NCBI RefSeq assembly: GCF_001665785.1
Contig: NZ_LZSO01000031.1
Coordinates: 310,001 to 374,000 of the forward strand
Source: Mycolicibacterium peregrinum
Lineage (GTDB): Bacteria > Actinomycetota > Actinomycetes > Mycobacteriales > Mycobacteriaceae
Reading direction: 5' to 3'
DNA length: 64,000 nucleotides
Shown: one piece after another, positions 17,335 through 25,818 of the stretch
Layout: each line of letters begins with the position of its first letter
Numbering within the stretch: position 1 is the first letter of the stretch
Notes under the pieces: model-generated
Told to the model about the DNA's origin: nothing
What the model saw: the letters and a program-made list of their open reading frames with translations, nothing else
The model's database searches: none
Translations under genes and position numbers: made by a program

Positions 17335-18482
17335 CGGGTCGGGGCCATCTCGGCGTCATCGACTGCCAGCCGGTAGCCCCGCTTGACCACCGTTGAAACG
17401 ATGTTCTTGTCTCCCAAGGCAGTACGAAGCCGCAGCACCGCCGTCTCGACGGCGTGGGTATCGGTGCCGGTGCCCGGCAGCGCGCTGAGCAGATCGAACC
17501 GCGACACCACCGCCCCCGGCCGTTGCGACAGAGCTCTGATGGTGGCCATCGAGGCCGGAGAAAGCGATTTGACCGTGCCGTCGACCAGGACGCAGGTGCC
17601 CCGGATCTCGAGCGAGTGTCCGGCGACGTGGACGGTCCGCGCCTGGAGCAGGGGCAGTTCATCGGTGATGTGACGGGCCAAGGCGCCCAACCTCATTCGC
17701 TCCGGTGCCGAGGTCGGCACACCGAGCCGGACCAGCGGCCGCGCGGTGACCGGACCGACGCACATGGCGTGGACGTCGGTGCGCAATGCGGCCAGCACCC
17801 GGTCGGCGAGATCCATCTCGGTGGCCCGCATCAGGACCGAGGCAACGGCCATGGCCGAGGTGAAACTGACTGCGTCGAAACGTCGTTCGGCGATCCCGGC
17901 GACCATCTGGTCGAATTCGCCGTCCCGTGGCGCGGGATGCCAGCGATACACCCGGATCGGCACCACGTCGGCTCCCGCGGCCCGCATCTCGTCGAGGAAC
18001 TCTGGGAACGGGTCCCATTCGTCGGTGGCTCCGTGCAGTTGTACGGCGATCCGTTGTCCCGCCACTCCCTGCTCGATGAGGTAGCGCAACACTTCCCGGG
18101 AGGATTCCGATTCCGGCGACCATTCCTCGGGCAGGCCCGCGGCCCGCAGGGCCCCGGTGGCCTTCGGGCCACGGGAGACGATGCGGGCCTTGCCCAGCGC
18201 GTCGGTCAGTTCGCCGGCCAGGCCCCACCCGTCGGCCGCGGCGAACCAGCCGCGGAAGCCGATACCCGTGGTGGCCACCACGATGTCCGGGGGCGAGGCG
18301 ATGAGGGACTCGGTGTGTGTGCGAAGTTCCTCATCGTCAGGCAACGGGACCATCGTGATGGCGGCCGCACTGGTAACGGTCGCGCCGCGCCTGGTCAGCA
18401 GCGCGCTGAGCTCATCGGAACGTCGGGCGGAGGTCACCGCCACGCGAAAGCCGGTGAGCGGTGCCCAGTCGGGCTCGGTCAT
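17331..18482 (-). CDS. nnaR: HemD-like protein fused to response-regulator winged helix (NnaR-type regulator)
   Basis: 383 residues. Residues 1-265 form a uroporphyrinogen-III synthase-like fold (GFRVAVTSARRSDELSALL; VATTGIGFRGWF; VSFTSAMAV). Residues about 280-375 form an OmpR-type winged helix (LSPASMATIRALSQRPGAVVSRFDLL, TAVLRLRTALGDKNIVSTVVKRGYRL). This architecture is that of NnaR, the co-activator with GlnR of nitrate/nitrite genes in actinomycetes, including M. smegmatis. Its neighbours narK and nirBD are the expected targets. The ATG at 18482 is 34 bp after narK, and its stop overlaps the chelatase start. Enzymatic HemD activity is doubtful. Confidence 0.85.
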   Translation of the reverse strand: MTEPDWAPLTGFRVAVTSARRSDELSALLTRRGATVTSAAAITMVPLPDDEELRTHTESLIASPPDIVVATTGIGFRGWFAAADGWGLAGELTDALGKARIVSRGPKATGALRAAGLPEEWSPESESSREVLRYLIEQGVAGQRIAVQLHGATDEWDPFPEFLDEMRAAGADVVPIRVYRWHPAPRDGEFDQMVAGIAERRFDAVSFTSAMAVASVLMRATEMDLADRVLAALRTDVHAMCVGPVTARPLVRLGVPTSAPERMRLGALARHITDELPLLQARTVHVAGHSLEIRGTCVLVDGTVKSLSPASMATIRALSQRPGAVVSRFDLLSALPGTGTDTHAVETAVLRLRTALGDKNIVSTVVKRGYRLAVDDAEMAPTR

Positions 18483-18516
18483 GGGTCCAGTGAAGGTATC
18501 TCGTGTTTCCACGTGG

Positions 18517-19932
18517 TTACCCGGCCATTGCGGAGGCGTGTCGGTCTTCGGCGGCCGTTGTGACGGCCGTCGCAGCAGGCCGGCGGACGTACCGGAACCA
18601 CGTGCACGCCGAGGCCACCACGTAGAAGACCAGGAAGATCCAGAACGCGGCGGTGGCTGAGCCACTCGAGAGGTACGACTGACGCAGGGCCAGGTTGATG
18701 CCGACACCGCCAAGGGCACCGATCGCGCCTGCGAATCCGATCAGCGCGCCCGACATCGACAGTGACCACCGCTGCCGCTCCTCCTCGCTGACCTGGAGGG
18801 AGTGGCTGCGGGCCTCGAAGATGGACGGGATCATCTTGTAGACCGAGCCGTTGCCCAGGCCGCTGAGCAGGAACAGGGCGACGAAGCCGATCACGTAGCC
18901 GATCATCATCAGGCCGTTGGCCGCACCGGTGGTGTGATCGTCGATCGTGCTGATGGCGACCAGCACTCCGGCCGACAGGATCATGCCGCCGAACACCGCG
19001 AGGGTCACCCGTCCACCACCGATCCGGTCGGCAAGCTTGCCGCCGTAGACGCGGGACAGGGAGCCGAGCAGCGGGCCGATGAAGGCGATCTGCGCGGCAT
19101 GCAGGGATGCCTGTCCCGCGGTCTGGCCGCCTGCGGCGAAGTTGATCTGCAGCACCTGGCCGAAGGCGAAGGCGAAGCCGATGAAGGATCCGAAGGTGCC
19201 GATGTAGAGCAGCGAGATCACCCAGGTATCACGTTCTGCCAGAATCGCTTTCATCGCACCCAGGTCGATCTTGTGCTGGTCGAGGTTGTCCATGTAGAGC
19301 GCTGCACCGATACCGGCGACGGCCAGCGCGACAAGGTAGACCGCGCAGACCCAGTACGGGGCCCGGTTGCCCGCCGTGGCGATGACCAGCAGCCCGACCA
19401 GCTGGATCATCGGCACCCCGATGTTGCCGCCACCGGCGTTGAGTCCCAGTGCCCAGCCCTTGAGCCGTTGCGGGAAGAACGCGTTGATGTTGGTCATCGA
19501 CGAGGCGAAGTTCCCGCCGCCGAAGCCTGCCAGGGCCGCGCACAGCAGGTACGGCCACAGCGGCAGGCCCGGATTGGCCAGCAGCACCATGGTTCCCACC
19601 GTGGGAATCAGCAGCACGAAGGCGGAGAACACGGTCCAGTTGCGGCCGCCGAAGGTGGCAGTGGCCAAGGTATAGGGAATCCGCAGGCAGGCGCCCACCA
19701 GGGTGGCGGTCGCGCCGAGCAGGAACTTGTCCCCGGCCGTGAAGCCGTAGACAGCCTCGGGCATGAACAGGACCATGACCGACCAGATGGACCAGATGGA
19801 GAAGCCGATGTGTTCGGCGAACACCGACCAGATCAGATTCCGGCGTGCGATGTATTTGTTTCCGGATTCCCAGGCCAGCGTGTCCTCGGGATCCCAGTTG
19901 GTGACGCGATTCGACTTCAGCAGAGTGGGCAT
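18517..19932 (-). CDS. narK: Nitrate/nitrite MFS transporter
   Basis: 471 residues with twelve membrane helices. The NNP-family signature is present as FAGFGGGNFASSM-like text (AALAGFGGGNFASSMTNINAFFP) and again in the second half (GLGNGSVYKMIPSIF), with conserved Arg in RIPYTLATATFGGRNW. It imports nitrate or exchanges nitrite. It heads the narK-nnaR-chelatase operon, matching Rv0261c in order. The ATG follows a TAGCGT box by six bases, so the mRNA is probably leaderless. Confidence 0.92.
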   Translation of the reverse strand: MPTLLKSNRVTNWDPEDTLAWESGNKYIARRNLIWSVFAEHIGFSIWSIWSVMVLFMPEAVYGFTAGDKFLLGATATLVGACLRIPYTLATATFGGRNWTVFSAFVLLIPTVGTMVLLANPGLPLWPYLLCAALAGFGGGNFASSMTNINAFFPQRLKGWALGLNAGGGNIGVPMIQLVGLLVIATAGNRAPYWVCAVYLVALAVAGIGAALYMDNLDQHKIDLGAMKAILAERDTWVISLLYIGTFGSFIGFAFAFGQVLQINFAAGGQTAGQASLHAAQIAFIGPLLGSLSRVYGGKLADRIGGGRVTLAVFGGMILSAGVLVAISTIDDHTTGAANGLMMIGYVIGFVALFLLSGLGNGSVYKMIPSIFEARSHSLQVSEEERQRWSLSMSGALIGFAGAIGALGGVGINLALRQSYLSSGSATAAFWIFLVFYVVASACTWFRYVRRPAATAVTTAAEDRHASAMAG

Positions 19933-19937
19933 GCGGC

Positions 19938-19953
19938 AACGCTAGGAAGCGTT
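19938..19953 (-). promoter_or_regulatory. narK -10 box within a 16-bp palindrome
   Basis: AACGCT-AGGA-AGCGTT is an inverted repeat. On the minus strand it contains TAGCGT (19944-19939), ending six bases before the narK ATG. A regulator here would cover the -10 box directly. NnaR or GlnR are possible readers. Confidence 0.5.
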
Positions 19954-20043
19954 TATTGCCCGAATGCGCCCCGCGGTGACCCGGCCGTGAAATTCCGCTC
20001 ACCCGCTCGGCATCAACGGTGTGAGCCTCTGCTCTTCTGGTGG

Positions 20044-20640
20044 TTACCAGACGTCCCCGTCGCGCCAGTCGCAGGTGATCTCGGCTGTGGTGTCGAGTTC
20101 CAGGCCTGCCGGGAGATCGATCGGTAGGACGAACAGCCCCCGGTCGTCCTCGGGTGTGCGGGTCACACCGGTGGGCCGCAGCACCGAGGTCGTGCCCTGC
20201 CAGGGCACCCACCCGCGGGAGAGGTACATGTGGCGTGCGGCCTCTGATGAGCTCAGTGCGCCGAGTTGGTAGGCGCCGCGCAGGACCTGTTCGACGGCGT
20301 CCATCACGGCGGTGGCCAGGCCCTGGCCGCGCCAATCCTCGCGCACCGCCACGGCTTCCACGTAGCCGCAGCGCAGCGCGGTGTCGCGGTAGATCAGGCG
20401 GCGCTGGATCACGGCGGCGTGGGCGATGAGGGCGCCGTGATGGCAGATGAAGGCGTGCATCCCGCCGAGTGAATGCTCCCAGTCGGCGTCACTGAAGTCA
20501 CCGTCGAAAGCCTCGAGGAGCATGCGTCGCGCGCCCTCACGGGTCTCGTGGTCGAGATCGGAGGTGTGGACGAGTCGCGCGGTGTGCAGGATCCCGCCTC
20601 GGACGGACGGCGAACTGACATCCTGTATGGGCACACCCAT
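20044..20640 (-). CDS. aac(2'): Aminoglycoside 2'-N-acetyltransferase, AAC(2')-I family
   Basis: 198 residues of the GNAT fold. The segments DWEHSLGGMHAFICHHGALIAHAAVIQRR, RCGYVEAVAVREDWRGQGLA (acetyl-CoA pyrophosphate loop) and GAYQLGALSSSEAARHMYLSRGW are diagnostic of the chromosomal mycobacterial AAC(2')-Ib/Ic/Id proteins; the C-terminal CDWRDGDVW is also shared. It acetylates the 2'-amino group of aminoglycosides; the natural substrate is debated. It occupies the Rv0262c position next to narK, so it is core rather than acquired. The exact start is uncertain by up to about 15 residues. Confidence 0.92.
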   Translation of the reverse strand: MGVPIQDVSSPSVRGGILHTARLVHTSDLDHETREGARRMLLEAFDGDFSDADWEHSLGGMHAFICHHGALIAHAAVIQRRLIYRDTALRCGYVEAVAVREDWRGQGLATAVMDAVEQVLRGAYQLGALSSSEAARHMYLSRGWVPWQGTTSVLRPTGVTRTPEDDRGLFVLPIDLPAGLELDTTAEITCDWRDGDVW

Positions 20641-20739
20641 GTTCTACCAGCGCTGCGCGCCGGTGTCTTTACCTTCCGGGCCGTCCAGCGCATAGGCCGT
20701 GCCGTGCTGGACGCGCGACGACGGGAATGGTCCAGACGG

Positions 20740-21621
20740 CTAGCCCTGGAACGGCCGTCGGGGGTGAGCCCAGTGCAACCGGACGGTCTGCCCGGGCCGG
20801 GCCTGGCTCAGTTTGTCGATGTCCTCGTCGGTCACCACACCGATCACCGGGTAGCCGCCGGTGACGGGGTGGTCGGGTCCGAGAATCACCGGAAAACCGT
20901 TGGGCGGTATCTGGATTGCTCCGCGGGTCGCCCCCTCGCTGGGCAGTTGGCGATCGGGCCGGCGGTAGTCCAGCGGCATGCCGACCAGGCGCATCCCGAC
21001 CCGGTCGCTGCGGGTGGTCACCAGCCAGTTGGTCCGGATGAGAACGTCGGGATCGACGAACCAGTCGTCGCGCGGACCCGGCACCACGTTCAGTTCCAGA
21101 ACGTCTCCGCTGATGGAGGCGACGGGAGCCTGGTCGATCTCGGGCAGGTCGGCGGTGTGCTCACCGACCGGCAGAATGTCGCCGGGTCGTAGCGGTGCCG
21201 GCCCGATCGCCGACATCACGTCGTAGCTCCGTGACCCCAGGACGGGTTCGACGGCGATGCCGCCGCGGACCGCCAGGTAGCTGCGCAGCCCCGAGTGTGG
21301 GGCGCCCAGCGAGATCACCTCGCCGTCGTGAACGTGGTGAATACTGTTGGTGCCGAACGGAATACCGTTGACCGCCGGGTCGGTGTCGGCGCCGGTGACC
21401 GCGATGGAGACGTCCCCGCCGCGCACCCGGGCCGAGAACCCGCCGAACATCACCTCGATGGTGGCGTGTTCACCGGGGTTGGCGACGAGTCGGTTGGCCA
21501 GCGTGTGGGACCGCCGGTCGGCCGCCCCTGAGCGGGTGACGCCGAGGTGGGCCATGCCGGCCCGGCCGAGGTCTTCGACGAGGGCCAGAGGTCCGGTCCG
21601 CAGCACTTCGAGTGTGGTCAT
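20740..21621 (-). CDS. pxpC: 5-oxoprolinase subunit C (KipA/PxpC-like)
   Basis: 293 residues of the biotin-dependent carboxyltransferase-like KipA family: LEVLRTGPLALVEDLGRAGMAHLGVTRSGAAD at the N-terminus, SYLAVRGGIAVEPVLGSRSYD in the middle, and GAIQIPPNGFPVILGPDHPVTGGYP near the end. PxpC works with PxpA and PxpB to hydrolyse 5-oxoproline using ATP. It lies 16 bp after pxpB with GGAGGACATC before the ATG. No pxpA (LamB/YcsF) gene is present in the window. Confidence 0.85.
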   Translation of the reverse strand: MTTLEVLRTGPLALVEDLGRAGMAHLGVTRSGAADRRSHTLANRLVANPGEHATIEVMFGGFSARVRGGDVSIAVTGADTDPAVNGIPFGTNSIHHVHDGEVISLGAPHSGLRSYLAVRGGIAVEPVLGSRSYDVMSAIGPAPLRPGDILPVGEHTADLPEIDQAPVASISGDVLELNVVPGPRDDWFVDPDVLIRTNWLVTTRSDRVGMRLVGMPLDYRRPDRQLPSEGATRGAIQIPPNGFPVILGPDHPVTGGYPVIGVVTDEDIDKLSQARPGQTVRLHWAHPRRPFQG

Positions 21622-21637
21622 GATGTCCTCCCGCCGA

Positions 21638-22309
21638 CTAGTCGATGGCCCGGAACTGCACCCACGTACCCGGGGTGAGCAGTGCGGGTTGGTCCCGATG
21701 AATGTCGAACAACACCGCGTCGGTGCGCCCGATCAGCTGCCAGCCGCCGGGCGACTGGCGTGGGTAGATGCCGCTGAACTCACCGGCGAGTGCCACCGCT
21801 CCGGGCGGGACGTTGGTGCGGGGCTCGGCTCGGCGCGGTACCTGTAGTCGTTCGTCGCCGCCGACGAGATAGGCGAATCCGGGCGCGAACCCCATGAATC
21901 CGACCTGCCACTGGCTGCCGGTGTGCGCCGCGATCACCTGTTCCGGGGTCAGTCCGGTCAAGGCGGCCACGTCGCGCAGGTCGGCGCCGTCGTAGACCAC
22001 GTCGATGGTCACGTCGGCCTGGCCGACCGGGCGGACCGGGGCCGTGCCGGGTTGTAGCTGCAGCTTGCCCAGCCGTTGTCGGGTGGGCGCCTGGTAGCGC
22101 GGATCGGCCAGCTTGATCAAGATCGTGCGTGATGCAGGCACGATATCGACCACACCGAGCAGTTGGGCCGCCGTGAGAGTGGCGGTCCACGCCAAAACAT
22201 CGGCCGTGCTGTCGAACTCGAGCAGCAGAGCCTGATCGCCATAGTCGCGAGCGGTGCCCGGGTTCAGGGTCGGTCCGGTCGCGTCCATCACCTCTGATGT
22301 CACACTCAT
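21638..22309 (-). CDS. pxpB: 5-oxoprolinase subunit B (KipI/PxpB-like)
   Basis: 223 residues with the KipI signatures YGDQALLLEFDS, VYDGADLRDVAALTGLTPEQVIAAHTG, GFMGFAPGFAYLVGGDERLQVPRR and PGAVALAGEFSGIYPRQSPGGWQLIGRT. It pairs with PxpC downstream and matches Rv0264c. The ATG at 22309 follows TAGCTT by exactly six bases and has no ribosome site, so it is probably leaderless; the promoter overlaps a palindrome at 22317-22334. Confidence 0.87.
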   Translation of the reverse strand: MSVTSEVMDATGPTLNPGTARDYGDQALLLEFDSTADVLAWTATLTAAQLLGVVDIVPASRTILIKLADPRYQAPTRQRLGKLQLQPGTAPVRPVGQADVTIDVVYDGADLRDVAALTGLTPEQVIAAHTGSQWQVGFMGFAPGFAYLVGGDERLQVPRRAEPRTNVPPGAVALAGEFSGIYPRQSPGGWQLIGRTDAVLFDIHRDQPALLTPGTWVQFRAID

Positions 22310-22315
22310 GACCTG

Positions 22316-22334
22316 AAGCTACCCGCGAGTAGCT
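22316..22334 (-). promoter_or_regulatory. pxpB -10 box overlapping an 18-bp inverted repeat
   Basis: Inverted arms AGCTAC (22317-22322) and GTAGCT (22329-22334) flank CCGCGA. On the minus strand TAGCTT (22321-22316) ends six bases before the pxpB ATG. Probably an operator for the pxpBC unit. Confidence 0.5.
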
Positions 22335-22383
22335 AAGAAAGCTCCGGCTCTGTGAACCTTGCCAGAGGTGCCTTAACGAAGCC

Positions 22384-23088
22384 TCACACGGCGGCCTGAT
22401 AAGTGGGCTCGCGGCGCTTGATGGTGGCGATCACGCGGTAGGTGATCGGCAGCATGATCACCTCGACCGCGGTCTTGTAGACCCAGCCCAGCGCGGCGTA
22501 GGTGACGAAGTCGCCGAAGGTGCTGATACCGATCGCGCTGGCCGCGATACCGCAGAAGACCAGGGTGTCGCCGAGCTGGCCGGCGAAGGTGGATCCGACC
22601 AGCCGGGCCCACAGGTGCTTTTCCTTGGTGCGTTCCTTGATGGCGACCACGACCCAGGCGTTGATGGTCTGCCCGACGATGAACCCGGCCAGGCCCGCCA
22701 CGATCAACTGGGTGTAGGCGTGAACGATGTTCTCGAAGTGCTCCTGGTTGGCGTAGAAGTCCGCCGCGGGCAGATAGATGGTGGCCCAGAATGCCAGCGC
22801 GGCAAGGGCATTCATCGAGAAACCCAGGAAGATCGCTCGGCGCGCGGCCTTGAACCCGTATACCTCGGAGAGTACGTCGCCGATCACGTAGGTGAGCGGA
22901 AAGACGATGAACCCGCCGTCGGTGATGATCGACCAGTTTCCGATGATGGGTCCGAAGGCGACGCCTTTGGTGGCGGTGACGTTGGAGATGATCACCAGGG
23001 CCGTGAATACCGCGACGAGCACCGGATAATAGGCCGAGCCGATGCTGGCGGTGCCGCGGTGTTCGGAATGTTCCTGGGTGCTTGTCAC
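22384..23088 (-). CDS. VUT-family (YhhQ-like) queuosine precursor transporter
   Basis: 234 residues with six or seven helices. Family marks are VFTALVIISNVTATKGVAFG, the conserved FPLTYVIGDVLSEVYGFKAARRAIFLG and FAGQLGDTLVFCGIAA. YhhQ proteins import preQ0/preQ1 or related 7-deazapurines. It lies 12 bp after the FecB-like gene on the same strand, so it may be co-transcribed; there is no room for a preQ1 riboswitch between them. Substrate is by family. Confidence 0.85.
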   Translation of the reverse strand: MTSTQEHSEHRGTASIGSAYYPVLVAVFTALVIISNVTATKGVAFGPIIGNWSIITDGGFIVFPLTYVIGDVLSEVYGFKAARRAIFLGFSMNALAALAFWATIYLPAADFYANQEHFENIVHAYTQLIVAGLAGFIVGQTINAWVVVAIKERTKEKHLWARLVGSTFAGQLGDTLVFCGIAASAIGISTFGDFVTYAALGWVYKTAVEVIMLPITYRVIATIKRREPTYQAAV

Positions 23089-23100
23089 CCGGTCATCTTG

Positions 23101-24051
23101 TCAGGTGAGTGCCTGGTTGAGCAGCGGTGGCAGCTGGTCGGCGACCAGCGGATAGGACAGCGGCGAGGCGAACGCGATGGCACCGGACAGCTCTTTGGGC
23201 GTGAACACGTGCCGCTTGCGGGTGGTCGCTTTGAGTTCGGCGATGCCCGGGTCGGCCAGCAGGGCGTCGCGCTCAGCGTCGTTCTCGGTGGTCCAGATCA
23301 ACACATCGGCGGCGTCGAGCACCGACGCGAAATCTGAGCGCGGGATCAGGTCGGGTGTCGGGGGGACGGCGAAGCCCATCTGGGTGAGGAATTCGGTCCG
23401 CCATCCGGTCTGGGCCTGGACACTGTCGCGGAACAGGGTGCCGGCGAGCAGCATCGCCTTCTTGCCGGCGAAACGCGGATTGTTGGTGGCCACTGCCTTG
23501 AACTTGTCGTCGACGCCGGTGACCAGCGCCGTCATCGCGTCGTTCTGGAACAGGGCCTGGCCGATGAGGGTGGCCTGGTCGCGCCACGGTTCGAAGAACG
23601 CGTCCGGTCCGGACTGTGCGATGGTCGGGGCGATCTCGGAGAGTTTGGCGAAGGTGTCGGCGTCGAGTCCGGCGTTGGTGGCCACGATCAGGTCCGGTTT
23701 GAGCGCCGCGATCGCGTCGACCTGGATCCCGTCGGTCAGGCCGAGCACGGTCGGCTGGGCGGCGCCGAGTTTCGGTTGCGCCCAGGGCCACACCGCGAAC
23801 GGCTCACCGCCGAACCACTCGGTCGTCGCGACGGGCACGACGCCGAGGGCCAGCAGGTTGTCCTGTTCGGTGAATCCCGCGCTGACCACACGGTGCGGTG
23901 GGCCCGGGATGTTGGTGTCGCCGAAGAGGTGGCGGACGGTCACCGAACCGTCTTTCGCAACTTCGCCGGGTTTTTGCGTGCTGCATGCGGCGACCAGGGC
24001 CATCCCAGCGGTGACCGTGAAAAACCCTCGCCGCGACCAGGTTGTCGGCAC
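23101..24051 (-). CDS. Iron-siderophore ABC transporter substrate-binding lipoprotein (FecB-like)
   Basis: 316 residues. The N-terminus SRRGFFTVTAGMALVAAC combines a twin-arginine motif with a lipobox (VAAC, Cys22 approximately), so it is an exported lipoprotein. The periplasmic-binding fold carries EQDNLLALGVVPVATTEWF, LKPDLIVATNAGLDADTFAKLSEIAPTIA and a C-terminal SPLSYPLVADQLPPLL. It should bind ferric siderophores or heme-type ligands at the outer membrane-facing side. No permease or ATPase lies next to it. The GTG start is six bases after TACCCT. Equivalent to Rv0265c. Confidence 0.87.
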   Translation of the reverse strand: MPTTWSRRGFFTVTAGMALVAACSTQKPGEVAKDGSVTVRHLFGDTNIPGPPHRVVSAGFTEQDNLLALGVVPVATTEWFGGEPFAVWPWAQPKLGAAQPTVLGLTDGIQVDAIAALKPDLIVATNAGLDADTFAKLSEIAPTIAQSGPDAFFEPWRDQATLIGQALFQNDAMTALVTGVDDKFKAVATNNPRFAGKKAMLLAGTLFRDSVQAQTGWRTEFLTQMGFAVPPTPDLIPRSDFASVLDAADVLIWTTENDAERDALLADPGIAELKATTRKRHVFTPKELSGAIAFASPLSYPLVADQLPPLLNQALT

Positions 24052-24057
24052 TTAGCC

Positions 24058-24063
24058 AGGGTA
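24058..24063 (-). promoter_or_regulatory. -10 element of the FecB-like gene, leaderless GTG
   Basis: On the minus strand TACCCT ends six bases before the GTG at 24051. This would place transcription start at the start codon. It lies within the 21-bp gap after the YeiH gene. Confidence 0.4.
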
Positions 24064-24072
24064 ACCGTTTAG

Positions 24073-25206
24073 CTACCCCGTGGTGAAGGTGCCGAACAAT
24101 CCGCCGAACAGGATCGAGGCCAGACCCAGTGCCACCACGATGTTCACCACGGTCGCCGCGGCGAACAGCACGATCGGCCGCCAGCCGGCCTCCTTCAGGC
24201 CGCGGAGCGTGAACTCCAGCCCGATGGCCACGAACGCGAAGATCAGGAACCAGGTTCGCAGGTCGTTGACCGTGGTGATGGCCGCCTTACCGTCGGCGGC
24301 GAACTGCAGGTACAGCGTGCCGATCACCGAGGCGGCGATGAAGCCGAGCACGAATTTCGGGAACCGGTCCCAGAATTCGCGCAGAGACGGCCGTGCCACT
24401 GCTGGGTCAGGTGTGTCAGTTCGGCGTTCGACCTTCAGGGCGAAGTACGCGGTGAGGGCGATGGCGACGATGCCGATCAGCGCGTTCTGCGTGGTCTTGA
24501 CGATCGTGGCGATCTGCAGTGCCTGCTCACCGGCGATCGTGCCTGCCGCGGCGACGGCCGCGGTGGTGTCGATATTGCCGCCGATCCAGGCGCCGGCGAC
24601 CGCATCGGACAGTCCGAACACGTCGGCGAGCCAGGGCAGCAGGAAGATCGAGGGGAGCGCGAACACGATGACGAGCGAGGCGGCGTAGGCCAACTGCTCT
24701 TTCCGGGCCTGAACCGCGCCGGCGGCGGCGATGGCCGCACTCACCCCGCAGATGGAGACCGCCGAGGCCAGTAGTGCGCGCAGTTTGTCGTCCAGGCCCA
24801 GTCGTCCACCCAGCCACCAGGTGAATCCGAAGACGATCGAAATCAGAAGGAGTGCCTGGATGATCGCCGGTCCCGCGGCGGTGGCGAGCACCTTGAGGTT
24901 GATCGACGCTCCGAGCAGGACCAGGCCGGTCTTGATGAAGAACTCGGTGCGAAACCCTTGCGACAGGACGTCGCGGAGCGCGAACCTGGCCAGGACGGCG
25001 TTGCCGATGAGCCCGAGAGCGATTGCGTAGACCGGGAATTCGATCGACTTGGCGACTTTGGCCAACGGTGTCCCCGCCGCCCAGTGGGGCACCTGGGTTT
25101 CCAGGAATCGGGTCGCCGCGCCCAACGCGATCACCACGAGCACACCGGCGACGGCGTAGCCGACCTTCGACGATCGCTGCTGTGAGCGTTCCTCGGTGCT
25201 GGTCAT
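24073..25206 (-). CDS. YeiH-family putative sulfate/anion exporter
   Basis: 377 residues with about ten helices of the UPF0324 (YeiH/PSE) family: GLVLLGASINLKVLATAAGP, SAVSICGVSAAIAAAGAVQARKEQLAYA, AGAWIGGNIDTTAAVAAAG and KTTQNALIGIVA. Members are linked to export of sulfite/sulfate or taurine-derived ions, mostly by context. The ATG overlaps the stop of a 29-codon ORF upstream, suggesting coupling. No LysR regulator is adjacent. Confidence 0.83.
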   Translation of the reverse strand: MTSTEERSQQRSSKVGYAVAGVLVVIALGAATRFLETQVPHWAAGTPLAKVAKSIEFPVYAIALGLIGNAVLARFALRDVLSQGFRTEFFIKTGLVLLGASINLKVLATAAGPAIIQALLLISIVFGFTWWLGGRLGLDDKLRALLASAVSICGVSAAIAAAGAVQARKEQLAYAASLVIVFALPSIFLLPWLADVFGLSDAVAGAWIGGNIDTTAAVAAAGTIAGEQALQIATIVKTTQNALIGIVAIALTAYFALKVERRTDTPDPAVARPSLREFWDRFPKFVLGFIAASVIGTLYLQFAADGKAAITTVNDLRTWFLIFAFVAIGLEFTLRGLKEAGWRPIVLFAAATVVNIVVALGLASILFGGLFGTFTTG

Positions 25207-25292
25207 GGGATCACGCTGCCGGGGATGGCGCCGACGAGCACGAGGGCCAAGAGGGTGAGGCCGACGATCACGGCCAGCCAGTCTTCGTTCAC
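25203..25292 (-). CDS. 29-residue single-span membrane peptide preceding yeiH
   Basis: From GTG the frame gives NEDWLAVIVGLTLLALVLVG then AIPGSVIP, one hydrophobic helix with an acidic/aromatic N-terminus, reminiscent of KdpF-type transporter peptides. Its stop overlaps the YeiH ATG in an ATGA junction. TAGCCT (25305-25300, minus strand) ends seven bases before the GTG, supporting a leaderless start. It is probably a small subunit or coupling peptide of the exporter; it is not covered by standard gene-length cut-offs. Confidence 0.6.
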   Translation of the reverse strand: MNEDWLAVIVGLTLLALVLVGAIPGSVIP

Positions 25293-25474
25293 GCGCGTCA
25301 GGCTAGGTAGCGCGCATCTCCGCGGGGACCCTTGAGATCTTCACGAATACAACCAGTTACGACCGCCGCGAGTGGCACTGCGTCATGGCTGCTGACCGGC
25401 TATTGTCGTTCCCGCATATTGGGCGTCCCCCGAGATCTATTCTCGGTAGAACGCGGAGCGACTGAGGAGTGGCC

Positions 25475-25780
25475 ATGCGGATCACGTGGTATCCGGCATT
25501 GCTCGGATTGACCGGTTTGACCATCCCGATCGCCATCTCCATTGCCGCCGCGCCGGCCGCCGTTGCCGACTGCGTCGACGCAGGCGGTTCCACGGTGTGC
25601 GCGCAGGGCAATGTCCGCGGCGGTGGGCCGACGCCGCCGAAGGCCGGTCCGTACTACCCGTATCCGTGTGCCAACGACTGGTACTGCGGCGACTGGGGTC
25701 TGGAGATCAACCTCGACCCGGGCCGCCCTGACAACGGTGGTGGTGGCGGCGGTGGCGGTTGGCGCCCGGGGCGGCCATGA
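25475..25780 (+). CDS. Small secreted Gly/Pro-rich protein
   Basis: 101 residues. The signal peptide MRITWYPALLGLTGLTIPIAI is cleaved near AVA-DC. The mature part has four cysteines (DCVDAGGSTVC; PCANDWYCGDWG) and ends in a Gly-rich tail. GAGGAG lies five bases before the ATG, favouring it over the in-frame GTG two codons upstream. It resembles small exported proteins found across mycobacteria; no function is known. It lies 38 bp upstream of the hemophore-like gene and is probably co-transcribed with it. Confidence 0.7.
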   Translation: MRITWYPALLGLTGLTIPIAISIAAAPAAVADCVDAGGSTVCAQGNVRGGGPTPPKAGPYYPYPCANDWYCGDWGLEINLDPGRPDNGGGGGGGGWRPGRP

Positions 25781-25818
25781 GCCTCAGCTCATTCATCCGA
25801 GTCCACTTAGGAGCCACG

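Noticed and set aside
20044..20640. AAC(2') as an acquired resistance cassette
   Set aside because: It lies in the conserved narK-aac-kip order known from M. tuberculosis, with no mobile element nearby, so it is an intrinsic chromosomal gene.
22310..22383. Possible preQ1 riboswitch for the VUT transporter
   Set aside because: This gap is downstream of the transporter. Its true upstream gap is only 12 bp, too short for an aptamer.
24049..24080. IdeR iron-box-like sequence upstream of the FecB-like gene (TTAGCC...GGTAACC)
   Set aside because: Only scattered matches to the 19-bp IdeR consensus remain after alignment, with a required deletion. Not strong enough to call.
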